From Marispirochaeta sp963667435 (lineage in GTDB: Bacteria; Spirochaetota; Spirochaetia; JC444; Marispirochaetaceae): a DNA stretch of 64,000 bases. This document shows, piece after piece, positions 9,233 to 17,251 of this stretch. Location: contig OY763414.1 in NCBI GenBank assembly GCA_963667435.1, forward strand, positions 2,170,001-2,234,000, in the 5' to 3' direction. The position numbers and the translations under genes are program-made. Below the pieces are notes generated by a model, which was not told where the DNA came from, ran no database searches, and saw only the letters and a program-made list of their open reading frames with translations. Each line of letters opens with the position of its first letter. Positions within the stretch are counted from its first letter, which is position 1.

Positions 9233-10159
9233 ATGATGAAGTTACGTTTTTGGGGAGTTCGGGGCTCCATTCCCTGCCCCGGAGAAACAACCGTACGATA
9301 CGGCGGAAATACTGCCTGTATCGAACTACGGGTAGGCAGCGAGGAGAAGCTCTATATCATAGACGCCGGATCCGGCATACGGTCACTGGGAAATTATCTG
9401 ATGCAGAACGATCTTCCCAAGGGTCCAATAGATACATCCATCTTTTTATCGCACACCCACTGGGACCACATCATGGGTTTTCCGTTTTTCGTTCCCATCT
9501 TTATTCCCAGTTCCCGTATTAAAATCTATGGACCTGTTACCTATGAAGAAGAGGGACTGGCACAGATTGTGGGAGGACAGCTCTCCTACCGCTACTTTCC
9601 GGTAAAACACTCGGAGCTGGCGGCCAATATAACCTATCATCCCATGCGGGAATCATCCCTTGACCTGGGTGAGGGCCTCTGGCTGACCACCAAGTATTTG
9701 AATCACCCCATCCTCTGCCTGGGCTACCGTTTTGAGTACCAGGGGAAGGTGATCTGCACAGCCTATGATACTGAGCCATTCAGGAATGTGTTCCCCACAA
9801 ATCCCGATGATCCCGGCTATGACCCCATAGCAGCCGAAGAGGGAGAGAGAGCTGCAGCAGAGGAAAACGAAAAGGTGCTGCGTTTCTTTCAGGGAGCAGA
9901 CCTGCTGATTCATGACACCCAGTATACCCAGCAGGAATATCTGGATTCCAAATTGGGGTGGGGCCATTCCACCTTTGAATACGCCATAAACAACGCAAAC
10001 AAGGCAGGAGTAAAGCATCTGGTACTCTTCCACCATGACCCTATGCGAACCGATGCTCAGCTCGATTCCCTTATCGACGACTACCGTTCCCGGATAAAAG
10101 GCAAAACAGAAATGAAGATTGAAGGTGCCAGGGAAGGGATGGAAATAATTCTGGACTAA
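9233..10159 (+). CDS. MBL-fold metallo-hydrolase
   Basis: A 308-residue metallo-beta-lactamase-fold hydrolase with the metal motif SHTHWDHIMG (HxHxDH), an early FWGVRGSIPCPG signature, a YGGNT segment, an Asp-containing IHDTQYT and a late FHHDP. The family includes RNase Z-like, PhnP-like and cyclic nucleotide phosphodiesterase-like enzymes; the substrate is not evident. ATG 9233 is preferred over TTG 9227 because an AAGAGGA Shine-Dalgarno (from 9219) lies at good spacing. Its placement between an HDOD protein and a degenerate GGDEF protein hints at nucleotide second-messenger chemistry, which is inference only. Confidence 0.85.
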   Translation: MMKLRFWGVRGSIPCPGETTVRYGGNTACIELRVGSEEKLYIIDAGSGIRSLGNYLMQNDLPKGPIDTSIFLSHTHWDHIMGFPFFVPIFIPSSRIKIYGPVTYEEEGLAQIVGGQLSYRYFPVKHSELAANITYHPMRESSLDLGEGLWLTTKYLNHPILCLGYRFEYQGKVICTAYDTEPFRNVFPTNPDDPGYDPIAAEEGERAAAEENEKVLRFFQGADLLIHDTQYTQQEYLDSKLGWGHSTFEYAINNANKAGVKHLVLFHHDPMRTDAQLDSLIDDYRSRIKGKTEMKIEGAREGMEIILD

Positions 10160-10172
10160 GGAGCCGACTGCT

Positions 10173-12695
10173 ATGTCCAATCATCCCCCGGAACGATATG
10201 AACCGGGAGAACTTGACCGAACCCGAAGCAATCTCGGACATCTCTCAGAGGAAGAAGCCCGGGAAATGGCCCGGGTCCTTAACGGAGAAATCGGTGTTGA
10301 ACGGACCACTCCGGCAATCCAGGAACAATACCACCGGCTGCAACAGCTTAACCGCCGCACAGGGGAAACGGTAATCTACCATACCTCCCGCAGAAGTGAA
10401 GCGGAACCGCTTTCCAGGCATAAAACAGCCAGGGCAGTAAAAGAAATAACCGACAGGCAACCCGGTTTTTTTGATCGTGTAAGAACCAATTTCTGGGCCG
10501 CCTCCTCTTCCTGCACGATAATCCCCCGGCTCCACGCCATGGGAAGTCTGGTCTCCTTCATTGTTCCGATTCATGAACGGCTGCACCCGGGGTTTATCCT
10601 TAAAGGAGACAGAATTTTTTATGGTCACCTGGAACGTTTTGTTCTGGCAGTGCGCTCACTGATGTCCATTAACCGCAGAGATGAAGTTCCATCACTTATG
10701 GATGCCTACAGCCTCAAGGTGCTCTCCCTTCTCAGACAATGGGACATTGAGACAGTTCACCGGGAACTCAGTGTACTGCAGCGCTCACCCCGTAATCAGC
10801 CGGTGGAATCCGCTGTGCGACTATGCAGGGCTCTTTACCGTCCCATGTTTCAGCTCTCGGCCCTAGATCCCGCCGAGCACATAATCCCGGTAATCAAACG
10901 TCTTTTCGACCTGGATCTTATGGCATATCCACCGGATTCCCGTGAAGCAGACCGCATAAAACAGATAGGCATGACCCTTAAAAACGAGCTTTTTCATCTC
11001 TTTTACGATGTAAAACGCTCCTGTGCCCCCCTTCTGGTGAAACTTGCAGCAATACCTTATGCACCGTATCCGGAGGTTTTTGAATATTACAAAATTAGAA
11101 TTCTTAAATTCCTGGAACTTGGAAATGACGATATGATCCCCCTGGAGCCGGATGACCTTAAGGGCGATATTCTGCTGGACGAAAACGAGCCAGGGGAAGA
11201 TTATGATACAGAGCAGGAAGAAACAGATGGCGAAGAACCGGAAGAGACGACTGAATCTCTTCTTCCGGAAGGAATCCCGGAAGCCTACGAATTCCTGGGC
11301 AGGATGTTCCCCCAGAGCGGGTTGGAGCGGCCGGAAAACTTTCCCGACCTGTTCGCTTATTTTAAACCGATAGTAAGTTTCCAGAAAAACACCGACCTGT
11401 TTCATCCCGAAAACCCGGTACACCAGGTGGCGGTGCTTCTTGCAATACTTCAGGATATGCTTTACGGGTTCAGGCAGATCATTTTCTCTGAAATTATGGA
11501 TACAGATGAAAATGCCCGGGAAATACAGAATGAGGTAGACCAGAATCTCGCCCGATGGCACCGCCTGCTGGACGAACTTGTCTGCGGACGTATTCTCACT
11601 GAACTGGTTGATTACTGCCGCCAGATAGAACGCTCCCCGGATTACCGCAGCAGCGATACCGGGTTAAAGCAGGAGAACAGCATCCGCGTAAGGGTTCAGC
11701 AGAGCATACTGCCCCACCTGGATGTTCCTGCCATCCGACTGGGAAACAGAGGCAATGACCGGGGGCTGCCGGAACTCTATCATGCCGTAGCTGAATTTCA
11801 CCATCTTCTGAAGGATACCCTTCATATTGATCCTGAGACAGGCAAGTCAGGAATGCGAAATCCCAGCTCTCCGTTCCACTTCGAGATTGAAAACTTTGTA
11901 ACTTTCCGCTTCCGTCGCTTTCTGCGTAAAAAAGGCCTGCCCCAGGATAACCGCCATCTGGTTCATTACACCAGCCTGCTGTTGGGACTGATGGACTATC
12001 TGCTGAACAGTCCTGTAAGTCACTTGTACAGAACCTCCCGCTTTCCGCTCTACCGCTTTGAAAAGGGACACCGGGAGATCCCCATTTACTCAGTGCAGGA
12101 ACTCCAGACCGAGCGTATAATAGAAAGCAGTGATATTGAACTTACTCCTCCGGAGGAGTTCCTCGAGGGCGGCGGTCAAAAAGGACGAGACAAGGTTTCC
12201 GGTCTGTACAAAAGCAAGCTGTATCAGGAAAAAATAAAAACAGCTGTAGAAGAGTTTCACGATTCAGGCAGACAGGTAAGTATTGCTGTCATCTCCATTC
12301 CTGAACTGAGGATTCTGGAGCCGGGAACCAGGGACGATAATCTCAGGGTTATCGGACATACCGTCCGCGGTGAAATCAGGGAATACTCCGATCTGCCTTT
12401 CCGACTGGATGATGATACTATTCCGGTTGTATTGCCCGAGACAGACAGGTCCAGTGCCGTCCTGTTCTGCAAACGGCTAATACAGGCAATACAGAAGAAA
12501 CTACCCCAGACCGGTATTCACATAGGAGTAGTAACCTATCATCCCACCTGGAGTGCAGGGAAATTCATTAAGACTGCAGCAAGAACAGCAGCAGAGGCGG
12601 AACGCCACAAAGCTCCGTCCGTGCTGGTCTATCAGGAAGCGGATACCAGTTTTGAGGAAATATCCCTAAACAGGGGAGATGCTGAAAGGAGCTGA
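10173..12695 (+). CDS. Large spirochaetal protein with degenerate C-terminal GGDEF-like domain
   Basis: An 840-residue protein whose first 650 residues I do not recognise. They are mostly helical and soluble, with an acidic insertion around 330-360. The C-terminal 160 residues follow the GGDEF pattern: SIAVISIPELRIL (strand), VIGHTVRGEI, FRLDDDTIPVVLPETD where R-GGDEF-F would stand, then a final IGVVTYHPTWSAGKFIKTAARTAAEAE helix. The active-site loop is LDDDT rather than GGDEF, so diguanylate cyclase activity is unlikely; a binding or regulatory role is possible. ATG 10173 has an AAGGAGC site. It is the last gene of the run and is followed by convergent thyX with a 6-nt gap. Confidence 0.65.
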   Translation: MSNHPPERYEPGELDRTRSNLGHLSEEEAREMARVLNGEIGVERTTPAIQEQYHRLQQLNRRTGETVIYHTSRRSEAEPLSRHKTARAVKEITDRQPGFFDRVRTNFWAASSSCTIIPRLHAMGSLVSFIVPIHERLHPGFILKGDRIFYGHLERFVLAVRSLMSINRRDEVPSLMDAYSLKVLSLLRQWDIETVHRELSVLQRSPRNQPVESAVRLCRALYRPMFQLSALDPAEHIIPVIKRLFDLDLMAYPPDSREADRIKQIGMTLKNELFHLFYDVKRSCAPLLVKLAAIPYAPYPEVFEYYKIRILKFLELGNDDMIPLEPDDLKGDILLDENEPGEDYDTEQEETDGEEPEETTESLLPEGIPEAYEFLGRMFPQSGLERPENFPDLFAYFKPIVSFQKNTDLFHPENPVHQVAVLLAILQDMLYGFRQIIFSEIMDTDENAREIQNEVDQNLARWHRLLDELVCGRILTELVDYCRQIERSPDYRSSDTGLKQENSIRVRVQQSILPHLDVPAIRLGNRGNDRGLPELYHAVAEFHHLLKDTLHIDPETGKSGMRNPSSPFHFEIENFVTFRFRRFLRKKGLPQDNRHLVHYTSLLLGLMDYLLNSPVSHLYRTSRFPLYRFEKGHREIPIYSVQELQTERIIESSDIELTPPEEFLEGGGQKGRDKVSGLYKSKLYQEKIKTAVEEFHDSGRQVSIAVISIPELRILEPGTRDDNLRVIGHTVRGEIREYSDLPFRLDDDTIPVVLPETDRSSAVLFCKRLIQAIQKKLPQTGIHIGVVTYHPTWSAGKFIKTAARTAAEAERHKAPSVLVYQEADTSFEEISLNRGDAERS

Positions 12696-12701
12696 GGCTA
12701 T

Positions 12702-13538
12702 CTATACTTCCGACCCTTTTTCAAGCTTCGCCAGAAACAGCTCGGCTGCCCGTCCTTCAAGTCCATGAGCATCACCTCGGGTCATTTTCCTCAGTGCCTC
12801 CAGTTCTTCCGAAGAGAATCTTGCGCTGCCGACAACAAACTCCCGAAAGGCCCCGCAGGCAATGGGTGCAACCTTTTCTGTAATATCAAGAATGACTTCG
12901 GCGTAGAGGCGGATCTCCCTCTGGGCATGAGGATCAAGGCGCAGGCGCAGAAAATGGAAAAGATTATGCAGATCCATCTGCCAGTACCACTCGGTATACA
13001 AGCTTAAAGGCAGATTTATCCGCGCAAGTTCCCGGGCTATGCCGTTATCCAGGAGCTCTGAATACTCCTCATATGAACGCTTCTGTCCCTCAGCAAAAAA
13101 GGCCCGCACCTTTTCCGCCTCCGCCGGTGCCAGCGGCTCCTCTGTTCTGCCCTGCTTGTTGTTCTCACTCTGGGCGGAAACATCCTCCGGAGCAGGAACA
13201 TAAAACTCGTCCTTCATAACCGAATAGCGCCCGGAAATTTCGTTCAACCTTGCAGTCCGGTGGCGAATCCATTGCCGGGCAACAAAGATAGGCATCTTAA
13301 CATGGAAGGTAAGCACCACTTGCTCGAAGGGGCTGGTGTGGTCGTTTCTCAAAAGATAGGTAATAAGGCCCTTGTCCTGACGGTAACTTTTTGTTCCTTC
13401 TCCATAGCTTACACGGGCTGCCTGAACAATACGATCATCACCTCCCATGTAATCCACCAGCCGGATAAATCCCTTATCCAGAACAGGAAATTCCTTGTCC
13501 AATATTGCATCTGCTTCAGCTACGGTACAGCGGGCCAT
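12702..13538 (-). CDS. thyX: FAD-dependent thymidylate synthase ThyX
   Basis: A 278-residue flavin-dependent thymidylate synthase, converting dUMP to dTMP with methylene-THF and NADPH and releasing THF rather than DHF. The signature is RHRTARLNEISGRYS, which keeps the RHRx7S core and the NExSxRY residues; the Ser six positions into the longer consensus is Arg, a tolerated variation. The start has a GAGGA site 6 nt upstream. No thyA is visible in the window. The FolM-like reductase at 31773 is relevant because ThyX organisms need little DHFR activity. Confidence 0.96.
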   Translation of the reverse strand: MARCTVAEADAILDKEFPVLDKGFIRLVDYMGGDDRIVQAARVSYGEGTKSYRQDKGLITYLLRNDHTSPFEQVVLTFHVKMPIFVARQWIRHRTARLNEISGRYSVMKDEFYVPAPEDVSAQSENNKQGRTEEPLAPAEAEKVRAFFAEGQKRSYEEYSELLDNGIARELARINLPLSLYTEWYWQMDLHNLFHFLRLRLDPHAQREIRLYAEVILDITEKVAPIACGAFREFVVGSARFSSEELEALRKMTRGDAHGLEGRAAELFLAKLEKGSEV

Positions 13539-13648
13539 TTGATTCCTCGTAATACAATGATTCGTCTACTATATCGTAAACAGCATCTTTTTACACCCTA
13601 TGCGGAAAAACCGTACTAGGGTAGACTTGCCTCAAGGAGACGATATTG

Positions 13649-14131
13649 ATGAAGATTGCCGAAAATACCGTTGTCACCATGGACTACAAGCTAACTGAAG
13701 TAAATGGAGGTATTCTGGAGCAGAGTGATCCCGATGAAAACTTCGCCTACCTGCATGGACATGGACAGCTTCCGGAAAAACTGGAGGAAGAACTTCAGGG
13801 AAAAGAGGCCGGCGCACATATTGAACTGACAATGAGCCCTGAGGATGGATTCGGCGAGCGGGATGAGAACCAGATTATCACCGTGCCCCGTGACAACTTC
13901 CCGGAGGATGAAGAACTTACCGAAGGCCTTCAGGTAGAAGCGGAAACCCAGAATGGGCATCAGATATTCTCAATAATTAAAATAGAGGATGAGACGGTAA
14001 CCCTCGATGGAAACCACCCATATGCAGGAATGACACTTACATTCGACGTAACCGTTACTGACATCCGGGAAGCAACTGAAGCTGAAATTGAACACGGACA
14101 TGCACATACCGGAGATCATCACCACCACTAA
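13649..14131 (+). CDS. slyD: SlyD-like FKBP-type peptidyl-prolyl isomerase
   Basis: A 160-residue cytoplasmic proline isomerase/chaperone. It shows the SlyD arrangement: FKBP strands (ENTVVTMDYKLTE), inserted-in-flap domain, GNHPYAGMTLTFDVTVTDIREAT, and a His-rich tail ending EHGHAHTGDHHHH that should bind divalent metal (nickel or zinc) as in SlyD. ATG 13649 is used because AAGGAGA (13634-13640) lies 8 nt upstream; an in-frame TTG three bases earlier is less likely. It is followed after 52 nt by the GIN-domain gene with its own ribosome binding site. Confidence 0.93.
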   Translation: MKIAENTVVTMDYKLTEVNGGILEQSDPDENFAYLHGHGQLPEKLEEELQGKEAGAHIELTMSPEDGFGERDENQIITVPRDNFPEDEELTEGLQVEAETQNGHQIFSIIKIEDETVTLDGNHPYAGMTLTFDVTVTDIREATEAEIEHGHAHTGDHHHH

Positions 14132-14183
14132 AAAGTGACAAAACCGCCACGGCAGAGTGTTGCATACAAAGAAGGAGTCACCG

Positions 14184-14891
14184 ATGAATAAAACATGGAC
14201 AGCTCTTTTGCTTGCTGCACTGCTTCTGCCGGGTTCTCTCCATGCAAAGGGAGCCATGGATAGAGATCCCGCTGCAGAAGATTTGAGCGGTATAAGCCGT
14301 GTGCGGTTTTCCGCCCCCGGAACACTGCACATTTCCCAGGGAAGCAGTGAGCAGTTAAAAGTCGAGCCCGAACGACTCAGCTGGAAATTTCTGGAACTCG
14401 ACATACAGGGCGAAGAAATTATTATTCGTCAAAAGCCGGCATTGTTCAGCTTCACCAGACACAGAATCCAAATATACCTTACTTTGAAAGATATTAAATC
14501 GGTTCTCACCACCGGTTCCGGAGACATTCGGATAGGCCCGGTTAACAGCAGAGAGCTCTTTCTTGGATCCGACTCCTCAGGAGATATTCAGCTTGAAGCA
14601 ATGGAAGGAGAATTCCTGGATGCAAAGCTGACCAGTTCCGGCGATATTACAGTCCTTTCAGGAAACGTCACCAGCCAGAGGATAAGCTGTTCGAGCTCCG
14701 GAGACTACCGGGGTGCAGGCTTCCGCACAGAGACGGCGGAGGTGAGCTTATCCAGCAGCGGAAATGCCGAAATAAACACCAGCGCCAGACTTACTGCCCG
14801 GATGACATCTTCCGGAGATCTCAGATTGCAGGGATCTCCGGTTATAGACTCCCTGGAGCAGACCAGCTCAGGCAGTCTCAGAAGGAATTAG
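14184..14891 (+). CDS. Secreted GIN-domain (DUF2807) beta-helix protein
   Basis: A 235-residue exported protein with a clear signal peptide (KTWTALLLAALLLPGSLHA, cleavage after HAKG-like region). The mature part is a run of short repeats centred on SSGD/SSGN (TGSGDIRI, SSGDIQLEA, SSGDITVLSG, SSSGDYRGAG, SSGNAEIN, SSGDLRLQG), the pattern of DUF2807, a right-handed beta-helix called the putative auto-transporter adhesin head GIN domain. Function is unknown. ATG 14184 has GAAGGAGT 8 nt upstream; an upstream in-frame TTG is rejected. The 3' end overlaps the convergent chemoreceptor gene by 4 nt. Confidence 0.88.
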   Translation: MNKTWTALLLAALLLPGSLHAKGAMDRDPAAEDLSGISRVRFSAPGTLHISQGSSEQLKVEPERLSWKFLELDIQGEEIIIRQKPALFSFTRHRIQIYLTLKDIKSVLTTGSGDIRIGPVNSRELFLGSDSSGDIQLEAMEGEFLDAKLTSSGDITVLSGNVTSQRISCSSSGDYRGAGFRTETAEVSLSSSGNAEINTSARLTARMTSSGDLRLQGSPVIDSLEQTSSGSLRRN

Positions 14892-16936
14892 GGGGCTTCA
14901 AGCAACCGCTGTCCCCGGGCCAGTGTAAAGCGCTGAATAAGCGTACGCAGCTCTTCAGACTGCCCTGCCAGTTCTTCCGCTGCAGCGGCGCTCTCTTCTG
15001 CACTGGCAGTATTTGCCTGAGTGACATCATCAATAAGCCCAACCCCTTCAGATACCTGGGTAAGCCCCTGAGCCTGTTCTCTGCTGGCGGAAGCAATCTC
15101 TTCGAGAAGGGCAGCAACCTTGCCGACTCCATTCACAATAAGTTCAAGCTGACCTGCTGTCTGTTCCACCAGCCGGTTACCCGCGTTGGAGCGCTCCACA
15201 GAAAGTTCAACAATCGCCGTGGTCTCCTTTACCGCCTGTGCGCTCCGGGATGCCAGATTTCTGACTTCATCCGCAACAACCGCAAATCCACGCCCATACT
15301 TTCCGGCTCGTGCAGCTTCCACATTGGCATTCAGTGCCAGAAGATTAATCTGAAAGGCAATGTCATCAATAACCCGGACCACTTTCTTAATCTCTTCAGA
15401 CCCCTGGTTGATCTGGGACATGGCGGAGACCAGTTCATCCATGGAATGACTGCCTCCGAGGGCGTTCTCTCTTGCTTCAATGGCAAGTTTATTTGCTTCC
15501 GTTGCACTGGATGCATTCCGGGAGGCCTGTCCATTAATCTCTGTTACCGACGAAGAGATCTGTTCCAGCGAACTTGCCTGCTCGGTGGCTCCCTGGGAAA
15601 GCGACTGACTCGCCTGGCTAACCTGGTCTGCACCACCGGCAACCTGGTCGATCGCCCGGTGCACCTGACTGAGCAGATCCGTCAGGGATTGCTGCATACT
15701 TATCATGGATGCACCCAGAACATCGGCATCACTTGCAAGGGTAATTGTACCGGAAAAATCGCCATCGGCAATCACCTTGAGGGCGTCCGCTTTCTGTCTC
15801 AGAGCCTCCACCATATCAAGAATCGACCGGTAAACTCCCCTGGTGTTCACTTCCTCAATGACGATACTTTCCAGATCTCCCGCTGCCACCGTTTCGGCAA
15901 TTTTCACCAGTTCTCCCGGATCACGGCCCAGCTGTCTGAGTATACTGCGGGTTGTGGCCACCGCCAGAAAAAGTCCGCCCCCCAGGGCTGCAAAGGCAAT
16001 GATCAGCACCGTAAAGATTATCTGCTCAACCCGGGCCTGCATTACCAGATCCGCCTCTTCCGCACTATCCTTATAATAATTTACAAGACCGGCGAGAGCG
16101 GTTTGTGTCGCCTTTAATGCAGGCAGGGTTTCATCGTTAAAAATTGTTACAGCTTCAGCCTGTCGTACCAGCAGGGACTCCAGGTAGGCAACCGTCTGCT
16201 CCTTTCTCTGACGAAGGTCATCCAGCAAGGGAAGTACTACCTGAGTATACCGGTTTATCGCATCTGCCCTGTCTCCCCTGGCCACGGCACTGACAATTGC
16301 TTCCGCTGACTCATGCAATGCGGCATGAGGGGCTTCCCACCGGTCCAGCAGTCTTTTAAATTCAGGGTCTTCTGCGGTATAGCTGTAGTACCAGGTGCCG
16401 AAGTTGCATTTATGGGGGTCCATCTGTCCCTGAAAACTTTTACCGGTCATAATAAGCAGGTTCAGCTGCGATACCCACTCAAGATGATCCATCCAGGCCC
16501 GCTCAAGCATTACTATAAGATCCTCATTGAATTCAACGTAGATCTCATCAATCCTTGTGGCGGTCTCATGCATGGCCTGATGAGGAGGCTTTATTGCGTC
16601 AATCAGCGCTTTGAGCTCCGGATCCTCAGCAGCCTGGCTACCCATATCACCACCATAGATCCACTTGCCCAGACCACACTTCGTATAGTCTGTCTCCACA
16701 TTCAGTGAAGAGACCGAATCCAGCAGAAAAAGATCGGATACATCATTTATCCAGTGAAGATGGTCAATCTCTTTCTCCAGTGCAAACGCTTGAAGGGAAT
16801 TCTCATGAACCGTCCGTGCGCCAAGAGCTGCCACATCCATAAACCGGTAAACACTGAGAAATGAAACTGCCAGAATGATGAGAATCATTACTGCAAATCC
16901 AGCAGTCAGTTTGGCCCGAAGGGTAATAGCCTTCAT
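14888..16936 (-). CDS. Methyl-accepting chemotaxis protein with two CZB-like motifs in the sensor region
   Basis: A 682-residue chemoreceptor. TM1 spans about 10-33, the extracytoplasmic region about 34-310, TM2 about 315-335, then HAMP-like segments and a full MCP signalling domain with the hairpin tip IAFQINLLALNANVEAARAGKYGRGFAVVADEVRNLA region. The sensor contains two copies of a chemoreceptor-zinc-binding-like pattern: HLHW...KCGLGKW...PPHQAMH (His59, Cys87, His119, His123) and HLEW...KCNFGTWYY...APHAALH (His151, Cys177, His204, His208). ATG 16936 is chosen because GGAGGA lies just upstream, overlapping the GTG at 16948. The CZB-like pair suggests zinc or oxidant sensing. Confidence 0.93.
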   Translation of the reverse strand: MKAITLRAKLTAGFAVMILIILAVSFLSVYRFMDVAALGARTVHENSLQAFALEKEIDHLHWINDVSDLFLLDSVSSLNVETDYTKCGLGKWIYGGDMGSQAAEDPELKALIDAIKPPHQAMHETATRIDEIYVEFNEDLIVMLERAWMDHLEWVSQLNLLIMTGKSFQGQMDPHKCNFGTWYYSYTAEDPEFKRLLDRWEAPHAALHESAEAIVSAVARGDRADAINRYTQVVLPLLDDLRQRKEQTVAYLESLLVRQAEAVTIFNDETLPALKATQTALAGLVNYYKDSAEEADLVMQARVEQIIFTVLIIAFAALGGGLFLAVATTRSILRQLGRDPGELVKIAETVAAGDLESIVIEEVNTRGVYRSILDMVEALRQKADALKVIADGDFSGTITLASDADVLGASMISMQQSLTDLLSQVHRAIDQVAGGADQVSQASQSLSQGATEQASSLEQISSSVTEINGQASRNASSATEANKLAIEARENALGGSHSMDELVSAMSQINQGSEEIKKVVRVIDDIAFQINLLALNANVEAARAGKYGRGFAVVADEVRNLASRSAQAVKETTAIVELSVERSNAGNRLVEQTAGQLELIVNGVGKVAALLEEIASASREQAQGLTQVSEGVGLIDDVTQANTASAEESAAAAEELAGQSEELRTLIQRFTLARGQRLLEAP

Positions 16937-16980
16937 TTTTTCCTCCACTTTTCCGAATTTTTCCCAATACCTATATTGTT

Positions 16981-17010
16981 GAAAAAGAACAGCGGAATTG
17001 CAAATTCCGC
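16981..17010 (-). terminator. Terminator of the TIGR03546-TIGR03545-slyX operon
   Basis: Eight-bp perfect arms GCGGAATT/AATTCCGC (16992-16999 and 17003-17010) with a 3-nt loop. On the minus strand the stem is followed by TGTTCTTTTTC. It lies just after the slyX stop and before the chemoreceptor gene. Confidence 0.7.
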
Positions 17011-17019
17011 CGAAAAAAA

Positions 17020-17220
17020 TCAGTAATGGGGAGGTCGGGTATGGGGAAGATTCTCTCCCGAGAGTTCCCGCAATTCCTGAATCCGTTTGGTCAGCAGAGA
17101 AAGTGAGGCTTTCAGTGTATCAATCTCTTTCTGTTGATTAATTACCGTTTCATTAAGATCCGCCACCAGGGACTCCTGGTAACTAAGTTTCATTTCAAGC
17201 TCCATCAGCCGTGATTCCAT
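17020..17220 (-). CDS. slyX: SlyX family protein
   Basis: A 66-residue coiled-coil protein with the family features: an ESRLMELEMKLSYQE start, ADLNETVINQQKEIDTL helix, and the conserved C-terminal RPPHY. SlyX function is unknown. A strong GGGAGG site precedes the ATG. It follows the TIGR03545 gene by 31 nt on the same strand and is closed by a stem-loop terminator, so it is the last gene of a three-gene unit with the TIGR03545/TIGR03546 pair. Confidence 0.88.
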   Translation of the reverse strand: MESRLMELEMKLSYQESLVADLNETVINQQKEIDTLKASLSLLTKRIQELRELSGENLPHTRPPHY

Positions 17221-17251
17221 ACTCCGCCTCCCGCACAGAAAAATATCAGAC

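Noticed and set aside
12702..13538. Loss of function in ThyX because of Arg at the first Ser of the RHRxxSxNExSxRY motif
   Set aside because: The RHRx7S core and NExSxRY residues are intact; this position varies in the family.
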